Shown in pieces: positions 1 through 8,300 of a DNA stretch of 64,000 nucleotides; within the stretch, counting starts at the first letter, position 1; the number at the start of each line of letters is the position of its first letter. The notes under the pieces are model-generated. The model made no database searches and was not told where the DNA came from. It saw only the letters and a program-made list of their open reading frames with translations. The translations under genes were made by a program, and so were the position numbers. The stretch is taken from positions 620,001 to 684,000 of the forward strand of contig NZ_JAJUKH010000002.1 in NCBI RefSeq assembly GCF_021538675.1. The letters are read 5' to 3'. This stretch comes from Paenarthrobacter sp. AR 02. GTDB taxonomy: Bacteria > Actinomycetota > Actinomycetes > Actinomycetales > Micrococcaceae.

Positions 1-386
1 AGCCGCAGTCGTGGTGACATCCCGCCGTCGGACGCTTTGTCTGCAGCCAGCAGCGCTGCCAATGGCGCGAACAGCGCCTGCCCCGCACTGTGGAAGGCGC
101 TCACGCTGACAGGCGCGTCCGGAGCGTCGTGGTAGGCGCCGATCGCGGCCCGCGCATCTGCCATGGCGTTGACGACGGCGGCACCCGCCTCAGCGAGTAC
201 GCGGCCGGCGTCGGTCAGCACCAAAGCCCTGCCCTCCTTGCGGGTCAAGGGCACATCCACCGACCTCTGGAGGAGCGCGAGCTGTTGGGATACGGCGGAC
301 GGGGTGACCATGAGGGTCTCCGCCACGGCCTTCACGCTGCCGAGGTCCCCAAGTTCGCGAAGCATCTGCAGCTGATGAATTTCCAT
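1..386 (-). CDS. LysR-family transcriptional regulator, N-terminal part (cut by window edge)
   Basis: Only the first 128 codons are visible; the rest lies outside the window. The ATG at 384-386 opens a typical LysR winged helix: residues 1-60 hold a helix-turn-helix with the segment TPSAVSQQLALLQ, followed by the start of the linker helix and effector domain. It is divergent from tdh-kbl with about 110 bp between the start codons, the usual arrangement for a LysR protein that controls its neighbour. Two 11-bp direct repeats lie in that gap. Family assignment is firm from the HTH. Control of threonine degradation is inferred from position only, and the effector is unknown. Confidence 0.9.
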   Translation of the reverse strand, partial: MEIHQLQMLRELGDLGSVKAVAETLMVTPSAVSQQLALLQRSVDVPLTRKEGRALVLTDAGRVLAEAGAAVVNAMADARAAIGAYHDAPDAPVSVSAFHSAGQALFAPLAALLAADKASDGGMSPRLR

Positions 387-395
387 TAGCAAATC

Positions 396-438
396 CTAAA
401 TCGTTGATTGAGAAGAATCTAGTTGTGCTAAATCGTTG
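396..438. promoter_or_regulatory. Direct repeats in the LysR/tdh divergent promoter
   Basis: CTAAATCGTTG occurs exactly at 396-406 and again at 428-438, a 32-bp offset or about three helical turns. Both copies lie between the divergent LysR and tdh starts. They may be binding sites for the LysR protein. This is inference from repetition, phasing and position. Confidence 0.5.
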
Positions 439-495
439 GCGGAGCTTCAATGGACTCAGCAGCAGCGAAGCAGCCCTAAGCCAGTGAGGAATCCC

Positions 496-1542
496 ATGAA
501 GGCTCTCTACAAATCCGGACCCCACGCAGGGTTTGAACTCGTCGACCGTCCCGAGCCCGAAGCCGGCCCCGGCGACGTCAAGATCCGGGTCATGACCACC
601 GGCATCTGCGGCACCGACCTCCACATCCAAAGCTGGGACGCCTGGGCGCAGGGGATCATCGAGGCACCCCTCATCGCGGGCCACGAGTTCTACGGTGAAG
701 TGGTGGAAATCGGCGAGGACGTCCGCGACGTCAAGGTAGGGGACCGGGTCTCCGGTGAAGGCCACGTGGTCTGCGGAATTTGCCGCAACTGCCGTGCCGG
801 ACGCCGCCAGATGTGTATCCACACCGTCTCCGTCGGCGTGCAGCGCGATGGCGCATTCGCAGAGTACGTTGTCATCCCGGAAACGAACGTTTGGGTCCAC
901 CACGACGAATCCGTTACCCCGGAACTCGGCGCTATCTTCGACCCCTTCGGCAACGCCGTGCATACCGCATTGAGCTTCCCGTTGGTCGGCGAAGACGTGC
1001 TCATTACCGGTGCCGGACCCATCGGACTCATGGCCATCGCCGTCGCCCGCCACGCCGGTGCCCGCAAGATTGCCATCACCGACGTCTCCGCACCCCGGCT
1101 GGAACTCGCCCGGCAGATGGGCGTGGACCTCGCGGTTGACGTGTCCAAGATGCGTGTCCGCGAAGCGCAGCAGGAACTGGGTATGCGTGAAGGGTTCGAC
1201 ATTGGACTGGAAATGTCCGGACACCCCACGGCACTGCCTGAGATGATCGACAACATGAACCACGGCGGACGCATCGCCATGCTGGGCCTGCCCAGCCAGT
1301 CCATCGACATCGACTGGGGCAAGGTAGTCACCCACATGCTCACCCTGAAGGGCATCTATGGCCGTGAAATGTTCGAGACCTGGTACGCCATGAGTGCCAT
1401 GCTCTCTTCCAACCCGGTGCTCCACCGCAGTATCTCCGCAGTGGTCACCGACAAGCTCTCCGCATCCGACTGGGAAAAGGGCTTCGACATCGCCCGCAAC
1501 GGTACCGGCGGAAAAGTGGTCCTCGACTGGACCGAACTCTAA
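496..1542 (+). CDS. tdh: L-threonine 3-dehydrogenase
   Basis: Zinc-dependent medium-chain dehydrogenase that oxidises L-threonine with NAD to 2-amino-3-ketobutyrate in the cytosol. Length is 348 aa, close to the E. coli enzyme. Cys38 in GICGTD and the GHE motif at 62-64 are catalytic zinc ligands. Cys93, 96, 99 and 107 form the structural zinc lobe with the same spacing as in E. coli Tdh. A Rossmann GAGPIG motif follows near residue 172. The start is the ATG at 496, preceded by GTGAGGA. An in-frame ATG at 436 is less likely because it adds residues the family lacks. The next gene, kbl, follows after 34 bp and consumes the product. Confidence 0.96.
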   Translation: MKALYKSGPHAGFELVDRPEPEAGPGDVKIRVMTTGICGTDLHIQSWDAWAQGIIEAPLIAGHEFYGEVVEIGEDVRDVKVGDRVSGEGHVVCGICRNCRAGRRQMCIHTVSVGVQRDGAFAEYVVIPETNVWVHHDESVTPELGAIFDPFGNAVHTALSFPLVGEDVLITGAGPIGLMAIAVARHAGARKIAITDVSAPRLELARQMGVDLAVDVSKMRVREAQQELGMREGFDIGLEMSGHPTALPEMIDNMNHGGRIAMLGLPSQSIDIDWGKVVTHMLTLKGIYGREMFETWYAMSAMLSSNPVLHRSISAVVTDKLSASDWEKGFDIARNGTGGKVVLDWTEL

Positions 1543-1576
1543 CCGGACCGACTTTCCCTCACCCTTAGGAGCACCC

Positions 1577-2770
1577 ATGTACTCAGCCATCAAAGACCAA
1601 CTGCAGGGCGAACTCGACGAGATCCGCAGCGCCGGACTCTTCAAGACCGAACGCCACATCGACTCCCCGCAGGCCAGCCACATCGCTGCCGGCCAACTCG
1701 GCCAGCCCGCCAACAAGGTCCTGAACTTCTGCGCGAACAACTACCTGGGCCTGGCCGACCACCCGGACATCATCGCCGCGGCCAAGTCCGCCATGGACGA
1801 GCGTGGCTTCGGCATGGCTTCCGTACGTTTCATTTGCGGTACCCAGGACCTCCACCTGGAACTGGAGGCCCGCGTTTCGGCGTTCCTGGGCACCGAGGAC
1901 ACTATCCTGTTCTCCAGCTGCTTTGACGCCAACGGGGGTGTTTTTGAGTCGCTGTTCGGTCCGGAAGACGCCATCATTTCCGACTCCCTGAACCATGCCT
2001 CCATCATTGACGGCATCCGCCTGAGCAAGGCCAAGCGCTTCCGCTACGCCAACCAGGACATGGCTGACCTGGAAGCGAAGCTCGTTGAGGCCTCCGGTTC
2101 ACGACGCAAGATCATCGTCACCGACGGCGTCTTCTCCATGGACGGCTACCTGGCACCCCTCGAAGCCATCTGCGACCTCGCCGAAAAGCACGACGCCCTG
2201 GTCATGGTGGACGACTCCCACGCCGTTGGCTTCATGGGACCCACCGGTGCCGGCACCCCCGAGCACGCCGGCGTTTCCGACCGGGTGGACATTTACACGG
2301 GTACCTTCGGCAAGGCCCTGGGCGGCGCCTCCGGCGGCTACGTTTCCGGCCGCGGCGAGATCGTTGCCATGCTCCGCCAGAAGGCGCGCCCGTACCTGTT
2401 CTCCAACTCCTTGGCCCCGGCCATTGTTGCCGCCACCATCAAGGCGATCGAACTGGTCCAGGAATCGGGCGAACTGCGCACCCGTCTCTTCGAGAACGCT
2501 GCGCTCTTCCGCCGCCGTATGAGCGAGGAAGGCTTCGAACTCCTCGACGGCGAACACGCCATCATCCCGGTCATGTTCGGCGACGCCGTCATGGCGGCAC
2601 GCGTGGCGGACCAGATGCTCCAGCACGGCGTCTTCGTCACCGCTTTCAGCTTCCCCGTCGTGCCCAGGGGCGCCGCCCGGATCCGCGTTCAGCTTTCGGC
2701 TGCCCACAGCTCGGACGACGTCGAAGCGTGCGTTCAGGCGTTCGTCAAGAGTCGCGCCGCAGTCGCCTAA
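1577..2770 (+). CDS. kbl: Glycine C-acetyltransferase (2-amino-3-ketobutyrate CoA ligase)
   Basis: PLP enzyme of the alpha-oxoamine synthase family that cleaves 2-amino-3-ketobutyrate with CoA to glycine and acetyl-CoA. With tdh it completes threonine catabolism. The 397-aa length matches E. coli Kbl. The PLP lysine is Lys246 in [10 protein letters not shown], and the upstream DDSHAVGF and [11 protein letters not shown] segments are typical of the family. The start ATG at 1577 follows a TTAGGAG ribosome site. An open frame reaching further 5' runs into tdh out of frame and is not used. It is almost certainly co-transcribed with tdh. Confidence 0.96.
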   Translation: MYSAIKDQLQGELDEIRSAGLFKTERHIDSPQASHIAAGQLGQPANKVLNFCANNYLGLADHPDIIAAAKSAMDERGFGMASVRFICGTQDLHLELEARVSAFLGTEDTILFSSCFDANGGVFESLFGPEDAIISDSLNHASIIDGIRLSKAKRFRYANQDMADLEAKLVEASGSRRKIIVTDGVFSMDGYLAPLEAICDLAEKHDALVMVDDSHAVGFMGPTGAGTPEHAGVSDRVDIYTGTFGKALGGASGGYVSGRGEIVAMLRQKARPYLFSNSLAPAIVAATIKAIELVQESGELRTRLFENAALFRRRMSEEGFELLDGEHAIIPVMFGDAVMAARVADQMLQHGVFVTAFSFPVVPRGAARIRVQLSAAHSSDDVEACVQAFVKSRAAVA

Positions 2771-2778
2771 GCCCGACG

Positions 2779-2905
2779 CTCTCTCACGTCCCGCCTGTTT
2801 GGGCCCAACCCTCGCTCACGTCCTTCAGGAAATTGAGTGAGGGTTTGGGTTTTGTGGGTGGGGTGTGAGTGAGGGTTTGGGTTTTGTGGGTGGGATGTGA
2901 GAGAG
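2779..2905. repeat. Intergenic repeat element: 32-bp tandem copies inside an imperfect inverted repeat
   Basis: Two near-identical 32-bp units occupy 2834-2865 and 2866-2897; each contains GAGGGTTTGGGTTTTGTGG. The element is bracketed by 14-bp arms, 2779-2792 and 2892-2905, that pair with one G.T wobble. Inner segments (2806-2823 against the tandem units) are also complementary. The composition, G/T-rich on one strand, differs from the flanking genes. It may be a REP-like palindromic element or a terminator for kbl. Copy number in the genome cannot be seen here. Confidence 0.6.
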
Positions 2906-2929
2906 GATCTGTTCTGACAGGATGGAGCC

Positions 2930-4027
2930 ATGGCTTCGAATTATGACGTGGTAATCGTTGGCGGCGGCATCGGGGGGCTTTCCCTGGCCGCGGCGCTGGC
3001 AGGCAAATGCACGGTTGCATTGGTTGAGGCCGAACAGTCCTTGGCTTTTCACACGTCTTCGCGATCCGCAAGGCAACTCATCCCCAGCTATGGTCCCGCC
3101 GTGGTACAGGACCTGACCGTCCGGACACTGGAGATGCTGGGGGAGAGGGACGCGCAGTCAGCGGAACCAATCCTCACGCCCCGGGGCTTCATGCTGGTGG
3201 GTGACGAGGAGACCGTCCGGGCCGAAGCCAGCGGCAACATGCACCCTATTTCCCACGACCAGGCCATGCAGCTGTGCCCGGCGCTTAACCCTGATTCCTT
3301 CACGGCCGCGGGCCTGGATAATGGGTCGTTCGGCTGCAACGCCCCGCTCCTTCTCGAGGAACACCGCCGTACGGCCGAAGCTGCCGGCGTGGACATCATC
3401 ACCGGAGCAAAGGTGCACTCGGCCCAACGGTTGGGGAGCGGCTGGCAGGTGGGGGCAGGAACCGAAGGATTCCAGTCCGGCGTCGTGGTTAATGCGGCCG
3501 GCGCATGGGCGGACGAATTGGCCGTCATCAGCGGGGTGGAGAAGCTGGGACTTCAGCCGTACCGGAGGACCGCGGCGATCGTGAACGTGGACAACCCCCT
3601 GACGCCGGAGACGCCCATGGTTTGCGCCGCGGACGATTCCTTCTATTTCCGGGCCGAGGGGCGGCAAGTCCTGATTTCGCCGTCGGAAACGGTGCCGAGC
3701 GGTGCCGAAGATGCCAAGCCGTACCCTGGTGACGTTGAGGCTTTGATCACCAGGCTCAACGCCGTGACGTCGTTGGGAATCCGGTCGGTGGACCGCGCCT
3801 GGACGGGGCTGAGGACCGAAGCCGCGGACGGAATCCCGGTGGTGGGATTCGACGCCGAAGCGCCCGGCTTCTTCTGGCTCGCCGGACAGGGCGGGTACGG
3901 TTTCCAGACTTCGTCCGCCATAGCGCAGCTGGCCGCAGCACTCATCCTGGGGGACGTTGAAGCCGACAGTCCGGAATCCCGGACAGCGGAGCAACTCGCG
4001 GCAGTACGCTGGTCCATCCGGCGCTGA
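2930..4027 (+). CDS. FAD-dependent oxidoreductase, DAO family
   Basis: A 365-aa flavoprotein of the D-amino-acid-oxidase/glycine-oxidase fold. The dinucleotide-binding motif GGGIGG lies at residues 11-16, and a C-terminal GQGGYGFQTS segment is typical of the FAD-contacting end of DAO proteins. There is no signal peptide or membrane helix, so it is cytosolic. The substrate is probably an amino or hydroxy acid but cannot be read from sequence. hutI follows after 11 bp on the same strand, so the two are likely co-transcribed, which hints at amino-acid or imidazole catabolism. The gene begins directly downstream of the repeat element. Confidence 0.8.
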   Translation: MASNYDVVIVGGGIGGLSLAAALAGKCTVALVEAEQSLAFHTSSRSARQLIPSYGPAVVQDLTVRTLEMLGERDAQSAEPILTPRGFMLVGDEETVRAEASGNMHPISHDQAMQLCPALNPDSFTAAGLDNGSFGCNAPLLLEEHRRTAEAAGVDIITGAKVHSAQRLGSGWQVGAGTEGFQSGVVVNAAGAWADELAVISGVEKLGLQPYRRTAAIVNVDNPLTPETPMVCAADDSFYFRAEGRQVLISPSETVPSGAEDAKPYPGDVEALITRLNAVTSLGIRSVDRAWTGLRTEAADGIPVVGFDAEAPGFFWLAGQGGYGFQTSSAIAQLAAALILGDVEADSPESRTAEQLAAVRWSIRR

Positions 4028-4038
4028 ACAATAGGGTC

Positions 4039-5271
4039 ATGAGCGGAAACAGGAACAGCGGCAGCACACTCATCACCAACATCGGCGAGCTGATGACCCA
4101 GGACCTGGAGCACCGGGTCCTCAAGGATGCGGCGATCGTCATCGAGGGGGAGCGCATCGCATGGCTGGGGTCCAGCGCGGATGCCCCGTCGGCCGATGAA
4201 ATGATCGACGCCGAGGGCCGCGCCGTCCTGCCCGGCTGGGTGGATTCGCACTCGCACCTGGTCTTCGCAGGTGACCGCACTGCCGAGTTCGAGGCCCGGA
4301 TGGCCGGCGAAAGCTACAGTGCAGGCGGAATTGCCGTCACCACGGGAGCCACACGATCAGCCAGCGACGACGAACTGACCCGCCTTGTGCGGGACCGCGT
4401 GGCCGAGGCAGTCTCCCAAGGCACCACCTACCTTGAAAGCAAGACCGGTTACGGGCTGGACGTGGAAAACGAGGCCCGCAGCGCCCGCATCGCTGCTGCG
4501 GAAGTCGATGAAGTCACCTATCTCGGCGCGCACCTGGTCCCGAAAGGATCCGACCCGGAGGAGTACACGGACCTGGTCTGCGGTCCCATGCTCGACGCCG
4601 TCCTGCCGTACGTCCGCTGGGCCGACGTTTTCTGCGAGCGGGGTGCCTTCACGGAGGACCAGTCCCGCCGCGTCCTGACTGCCGCCCGCGATGCCGGCCT
4701 GGGCCTCCGGGTGCACGGCAACCAGCTGGGCGAGGGCCCCGGCGTTGCCCTGGCTGTCGAGTTCGCGGCTGCGAGCGTCGACCACGTTAACTACCTTTCG
4801 GACAAGGACGTGAAAGCGCTCGCGGAAACATGGGCCGGCTGGGATCCGGCGACGGGACAGGGGACGAAGGGGACGGTGGCAACCTGCCTCCCCGCCTGCG
4901 ACCTGTCCACCCGCCAACCACTGGCACCCGGCCGCGAACTGATCGATGCCGGGGTGCAGATTGCGCTGGCGGCCAACTGCAATCCCGGCACCTCCTACAC
5001 CAGTTCCATGGCGTTCTGCGTCACCACGGCCGTGCTCCAGATGCACCTGAGCGTCCATGAAGCCGTCCGCGCGGCAACGTATGGCGGCGCCTTGGCGCTG
5101 GGCAGGGAGTCAGGGAACGACGCCGACGGCGAACGGGCGGTGGGTTCGCTCGCCGTCGGCCATCGCGCTGACCTGCACATGCTCAAGGCGCCGTCGGCCA
5201 CGCACCTGGCCTATCGTCCCGGTATCCCGCTGACGCATTCGGTGTGGCGGGCGGGCATACGCGCCGTCTAG
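4039..5271 (+). CDS. hutI: Imidazolonepropionase
   Basis: Metal-dependent amidohydrolase that opens 4-imidazolone-5-propionate to N-formimino-L-glutamate, the third step of histidine degradation. Length is 410 aa, normal for HutI. The metal-binding HSH lies at residues 71-73, followed by the family segment GDRTAEFEARMAGESY. Later motifs are RVHGNQLG, DHVNYL and an NCNPGTSYTSSM loop. The other histidine-utilisation genes (hutU, hutH, hutG) are not in the window. An FAD oxidoreductase precedes it by 11 bp. The gene ends immediately before a perfect 22-bp inverted repeat that probably terminates transcription. Confidence 0.93.
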   Translation: MSGNRNSGSTLITNIGELMTQDLEHRVLKDAAIVIEGERIAWLGSSADAPSADEMIDAEGRAVLPGWVDSHSHLVFAGDRTAEFEARMAGESYSAGGIAVTTGATRSASDDELTRLVRDRVAEAVSQGTTYLESKTGYGLDVENEARSARIAAAEVDEVTYLGAHLVPKGSDPEEYTDLVCGPMLDAVLPYVRWADVFCERGAFTEDQSRRVLTAARDAGLGLRVHGNQLGEGPGVALAVEFAAASVDHVNYLSDKDVKALAETWAGWDPATGQGTKGTVATCLPACDLSTRQPLAPGRELIDAGVQIALAANCNPGTSYTSSMAFCVTTAVLQMHLSVHEAVRAATYGGALALGRESGNDADGERAVGSLAVGHRADLHMLKAPSATHLAYRPGIPLTHSVWRAGIRAV

Positions 5272-5277
5272 TTAAAG

Positions 5278-5340
5278 CAACGCGGGGTCACTTACGGCCC
5301 ATTCCGGTGCCCCGGATCGGCCGTAAGTGACCCCGCGTTG
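5278..5340. terminator. Perfect 22-bp inverted repeat between convergent hutI and GH101 gene
   Basis: The arms 5278-5299 and 5319-5340 are exact reverse complements of 22 bp with a 19-bp loop. There is no T-run. It sits between convergent genes, so it could be a bidirectional terminator or a copy of a dispersed palindrome. Confidence 0.7.
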
Positions 5341-5373
5341 GGCCTCCCGCGTTGGGCCTCCCGCGTTGGGCCT
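5337..5373. repeat. 14-bp tandem repeat at the 3' end of the GH101 gene
   Basis: The unit GTTGGGCCTCCCGC is repeated about 2.6 times. It starts in the right arm of the neighbouring inverted repeat and ends in the stop codon of the GH101 gene. Its function is unknown; it may be a slippage product. Confidence 0.7.
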
Positions 5374-8300
5374 AGGCGCAGCTGAACTTCGCGTCGGCCC
5401 AGTCGCCCCAGTCATCGCCTGCGTCGTCGCCGTTCTTGTCGGCGATCAACTCGATAGTGCGAACACCGGTGATGTCCACGTTGAGGGGCAGTGCTGCCGA
5501 GTCGGCGCTGAGGACGGGGGTGCGCAGAAGCTCCCGCTCGTCGCCCTTCACGATGAACACCACTGAGCCGTGCAGGCCCTTGTTCAGCTTGGCGTCGTCG
5601 ACTCCCACCACGGCGGTGAAAGCGTTGCACTTGGCTTCCGTGGCGATGCTGATCTTCGAGTCGGCATGGACGCCGATTCCCTTGGAGTACACGACGCCGT
5701 CGAGCCGCAGCGCTGGCCCGTCGCCGGCGTTCTGCTCACCATTCGCCCGGTCCCGTTCCGCAGGTCCCCAACCGTTGGTGCTGCCGGTCCAGGGCAGGTC
5801 GGAGGCGAACACGGTGCCCGACAACACGGGTGCCGGGGGCTCTTGCGCGGTGGAGGAACACGTGAACTTTGCGTCTGCCCAGTCGGCGTGGTCGTTGCCA
5901 TTGGAATCGCCGGCGTCGTTGGCCACCAGTTCCACGTACTGGGCCCCGGTGACGTCGACGGTGAGGGGGAACGGTGCACTGGTCGCTCCCAGCACCGGGG
6001 TAGCGACCTTGGTGGTGCCGTCAGCAACGACGGAGAACTTCACGCTGCCCCGGGTCGCTTGCGCATCATCGATGCCTACGGTCGCGGTGAAGGCAGTGCA
6101 GTATCCGCCAAGGTAATACCGGATATTACCGTTGGCGTGGGCACCGAGGCCCTTGGCATAAACGGTGCCGTTCAGGGTGAGCGGCGTCCCGTCGCCGGCC
6201 CCGGTCCCGCCGTTGGACTGGTCCTTCTCCACGGGTCCCCAACCGTTGGTGGCGCTGACCCAGGGATGGTCGGTGGCGTACACCGTGGCCTGGGGAGGTT
6301 TAGGTAAAGTCCGCACCGTGGTGGTGGTGCTGAGGGCCCGGGTCCCTGCTGGCTCTGTGGTGGTTGAATACTTGGCCCTCGCGGTGATGGGGTAGTCGCC
6401 GTCCGCCGAAGCCGGTGCGGTGATCTTCCACGTGGTGGTCAACGTACCTCCGGCGGGCAGGGTTGCAGCCGTGGCGGGAGTGGCCGGGGTTGCCGTCCAC
6501 CCGTCGGGCAGCGCAAGGGAGATATCCAGCCCGTTAATGGGGGCCGGTTCATCCGAGGTGAAGGTGGTGACGAAGTCCTGGGCCTTGCCCTGCTGGATCA
6601 CGTCGCCTTGAAGGGCCGCTGAGAGTTGCGCGCAGGCGGGGACCGCTTCGGAGGCTCCGAGGTCTTCGACCAGGAGGTTGTCCAGGGTGAAGTCCGAACC
6701 GTTGGAGCTGCCCGTTCGCTGCAAACCGACGAAGTAGTCCCCGCAGAAGCCGGTGTCCAGGGTCTGCTCGAACCGGGTGGTGGAGGTGGCGGCGTCGATC
6801 GCCTGGCTGCCTGTCACTGCCGGGCCGGCTTGTGAGTCGTAGCCTGCGACCCAGGCGTATTGCCCGGCCTTGGAGTTCTGGTAATCGAACGACACCTTGT
6901 ACTTGTGGCCGGCCTGGAACGGCATGGTTGCCTCGGTGGAGCGGTACACCATGCCCGGTCCCCCGTTCGGGCCAAGGTTTTCGTCATGGGCGATCAGTGA
7001 CCAGTTTCCGCCCAGCACTTCGTCGATCACGTTGGTGTTCCAGCCCTTTTGGGTGAAGGGTTCGTGGCGCTCGGTGATGTGGGTTCGCGGGTCCGTGGAG
7101 CCGCCGGCGTCGCCCTTGACGAACGGTCCCCATCCTTGGTCCACGTTTTCGAAGTCCTCGCTGAGCACCCCTGTTGTGGCCACCCGGGTGGTTTTCACCG
7201 CCCGGAAGTCGTCGACGCGCACTGTGGCATCGCCGTCGGCGGCTGTGACGGCGACTGTGGCCTTGGTGTTGTTCTGGGGAACGTCCACCAGCACGCGGAT
7301 GCGCTGGAACGAGGTCCCGTGTTTCTCGTCGCCGGCCACGAAGTTCTCGGCGTTGGAAGAATCGATGGTGGTCTTTTCCGTTGTCCCGTCAACAGTGACG
7401 GAGAGCGTCGTGGTCCGGGTTTTACCGGGTTCAATTTCCACCCAGGCGCTTACGGATTGGGTTCCGGCGTCCAGCTTCACGTCCTGGCTGATCGACGACG
7501 GCGTTGCCCCCAATGCGGCGAAGCGGCGGCCCTTGTCGTCGCGGACCTGCGTGACGGTGCCGGTGGGGTTCCACGGGGAGAGGTCTGCGCCGTTGAAGCC
7601 GGGGTCGTTGAAGGATGTGCCCTCACCAAAGTCCGCCTTCTTGGGAAGAGCGTTGTCCTTGGCGGTGAGGACGTAGGGCTGCTTGGCATCGGCCGTGACG
7701 CTGACCTGGCCGTTGACCACCGGGACATCGGCAACCTTGACGCGGCCGTTGTCGGTCAGTTTGAACAGCTCAAGCGTGCGGGACCTGGCGAACTCCTTGG
7801 TCAGGGTCCACGTGCTGGCTCCGCCTGCGGGGTTGTAGTGGTAAAGCTTGTCTGCCTTGCCGTCCTCCTTGGAAGCCCACGGCAGAAGGTACGTTCCACC
7901 CTGGAGGACCGATGCGCCGCCAACGGTGATGGTGCGCTCGGCAGCGGTGTTTCCAGTCACGGCCACGCCATCGGCAAGATCGATGCGGTCGGGCGTCCAC
8001 TTGGTGATCTGGTGATGCTGCAGGAATTTGGCCGGCAGGTTGGCCGTCCACACGTTCTCGCTGAACGCATTGAAGTCGTTCTGCCCGGTCCACCCTTCGA
8101 ACTCCACAATGTGGCTCACACCGAGCTTGGGGTCCGGGTTCCACACGTCTGATTGGGTGTTGTTGATGAAGCGCAGGATTTGGGAATTGATGCCCTTGTT
8201 GGTGGAGCCGCCGTATTTCTCGTCGTTGGCCCAGTGCGACCAGGTGTTGTTCCTGGACAGGTGGTCCGCCCATTCGGACCCCACCCTGAAGCCATTCTTG

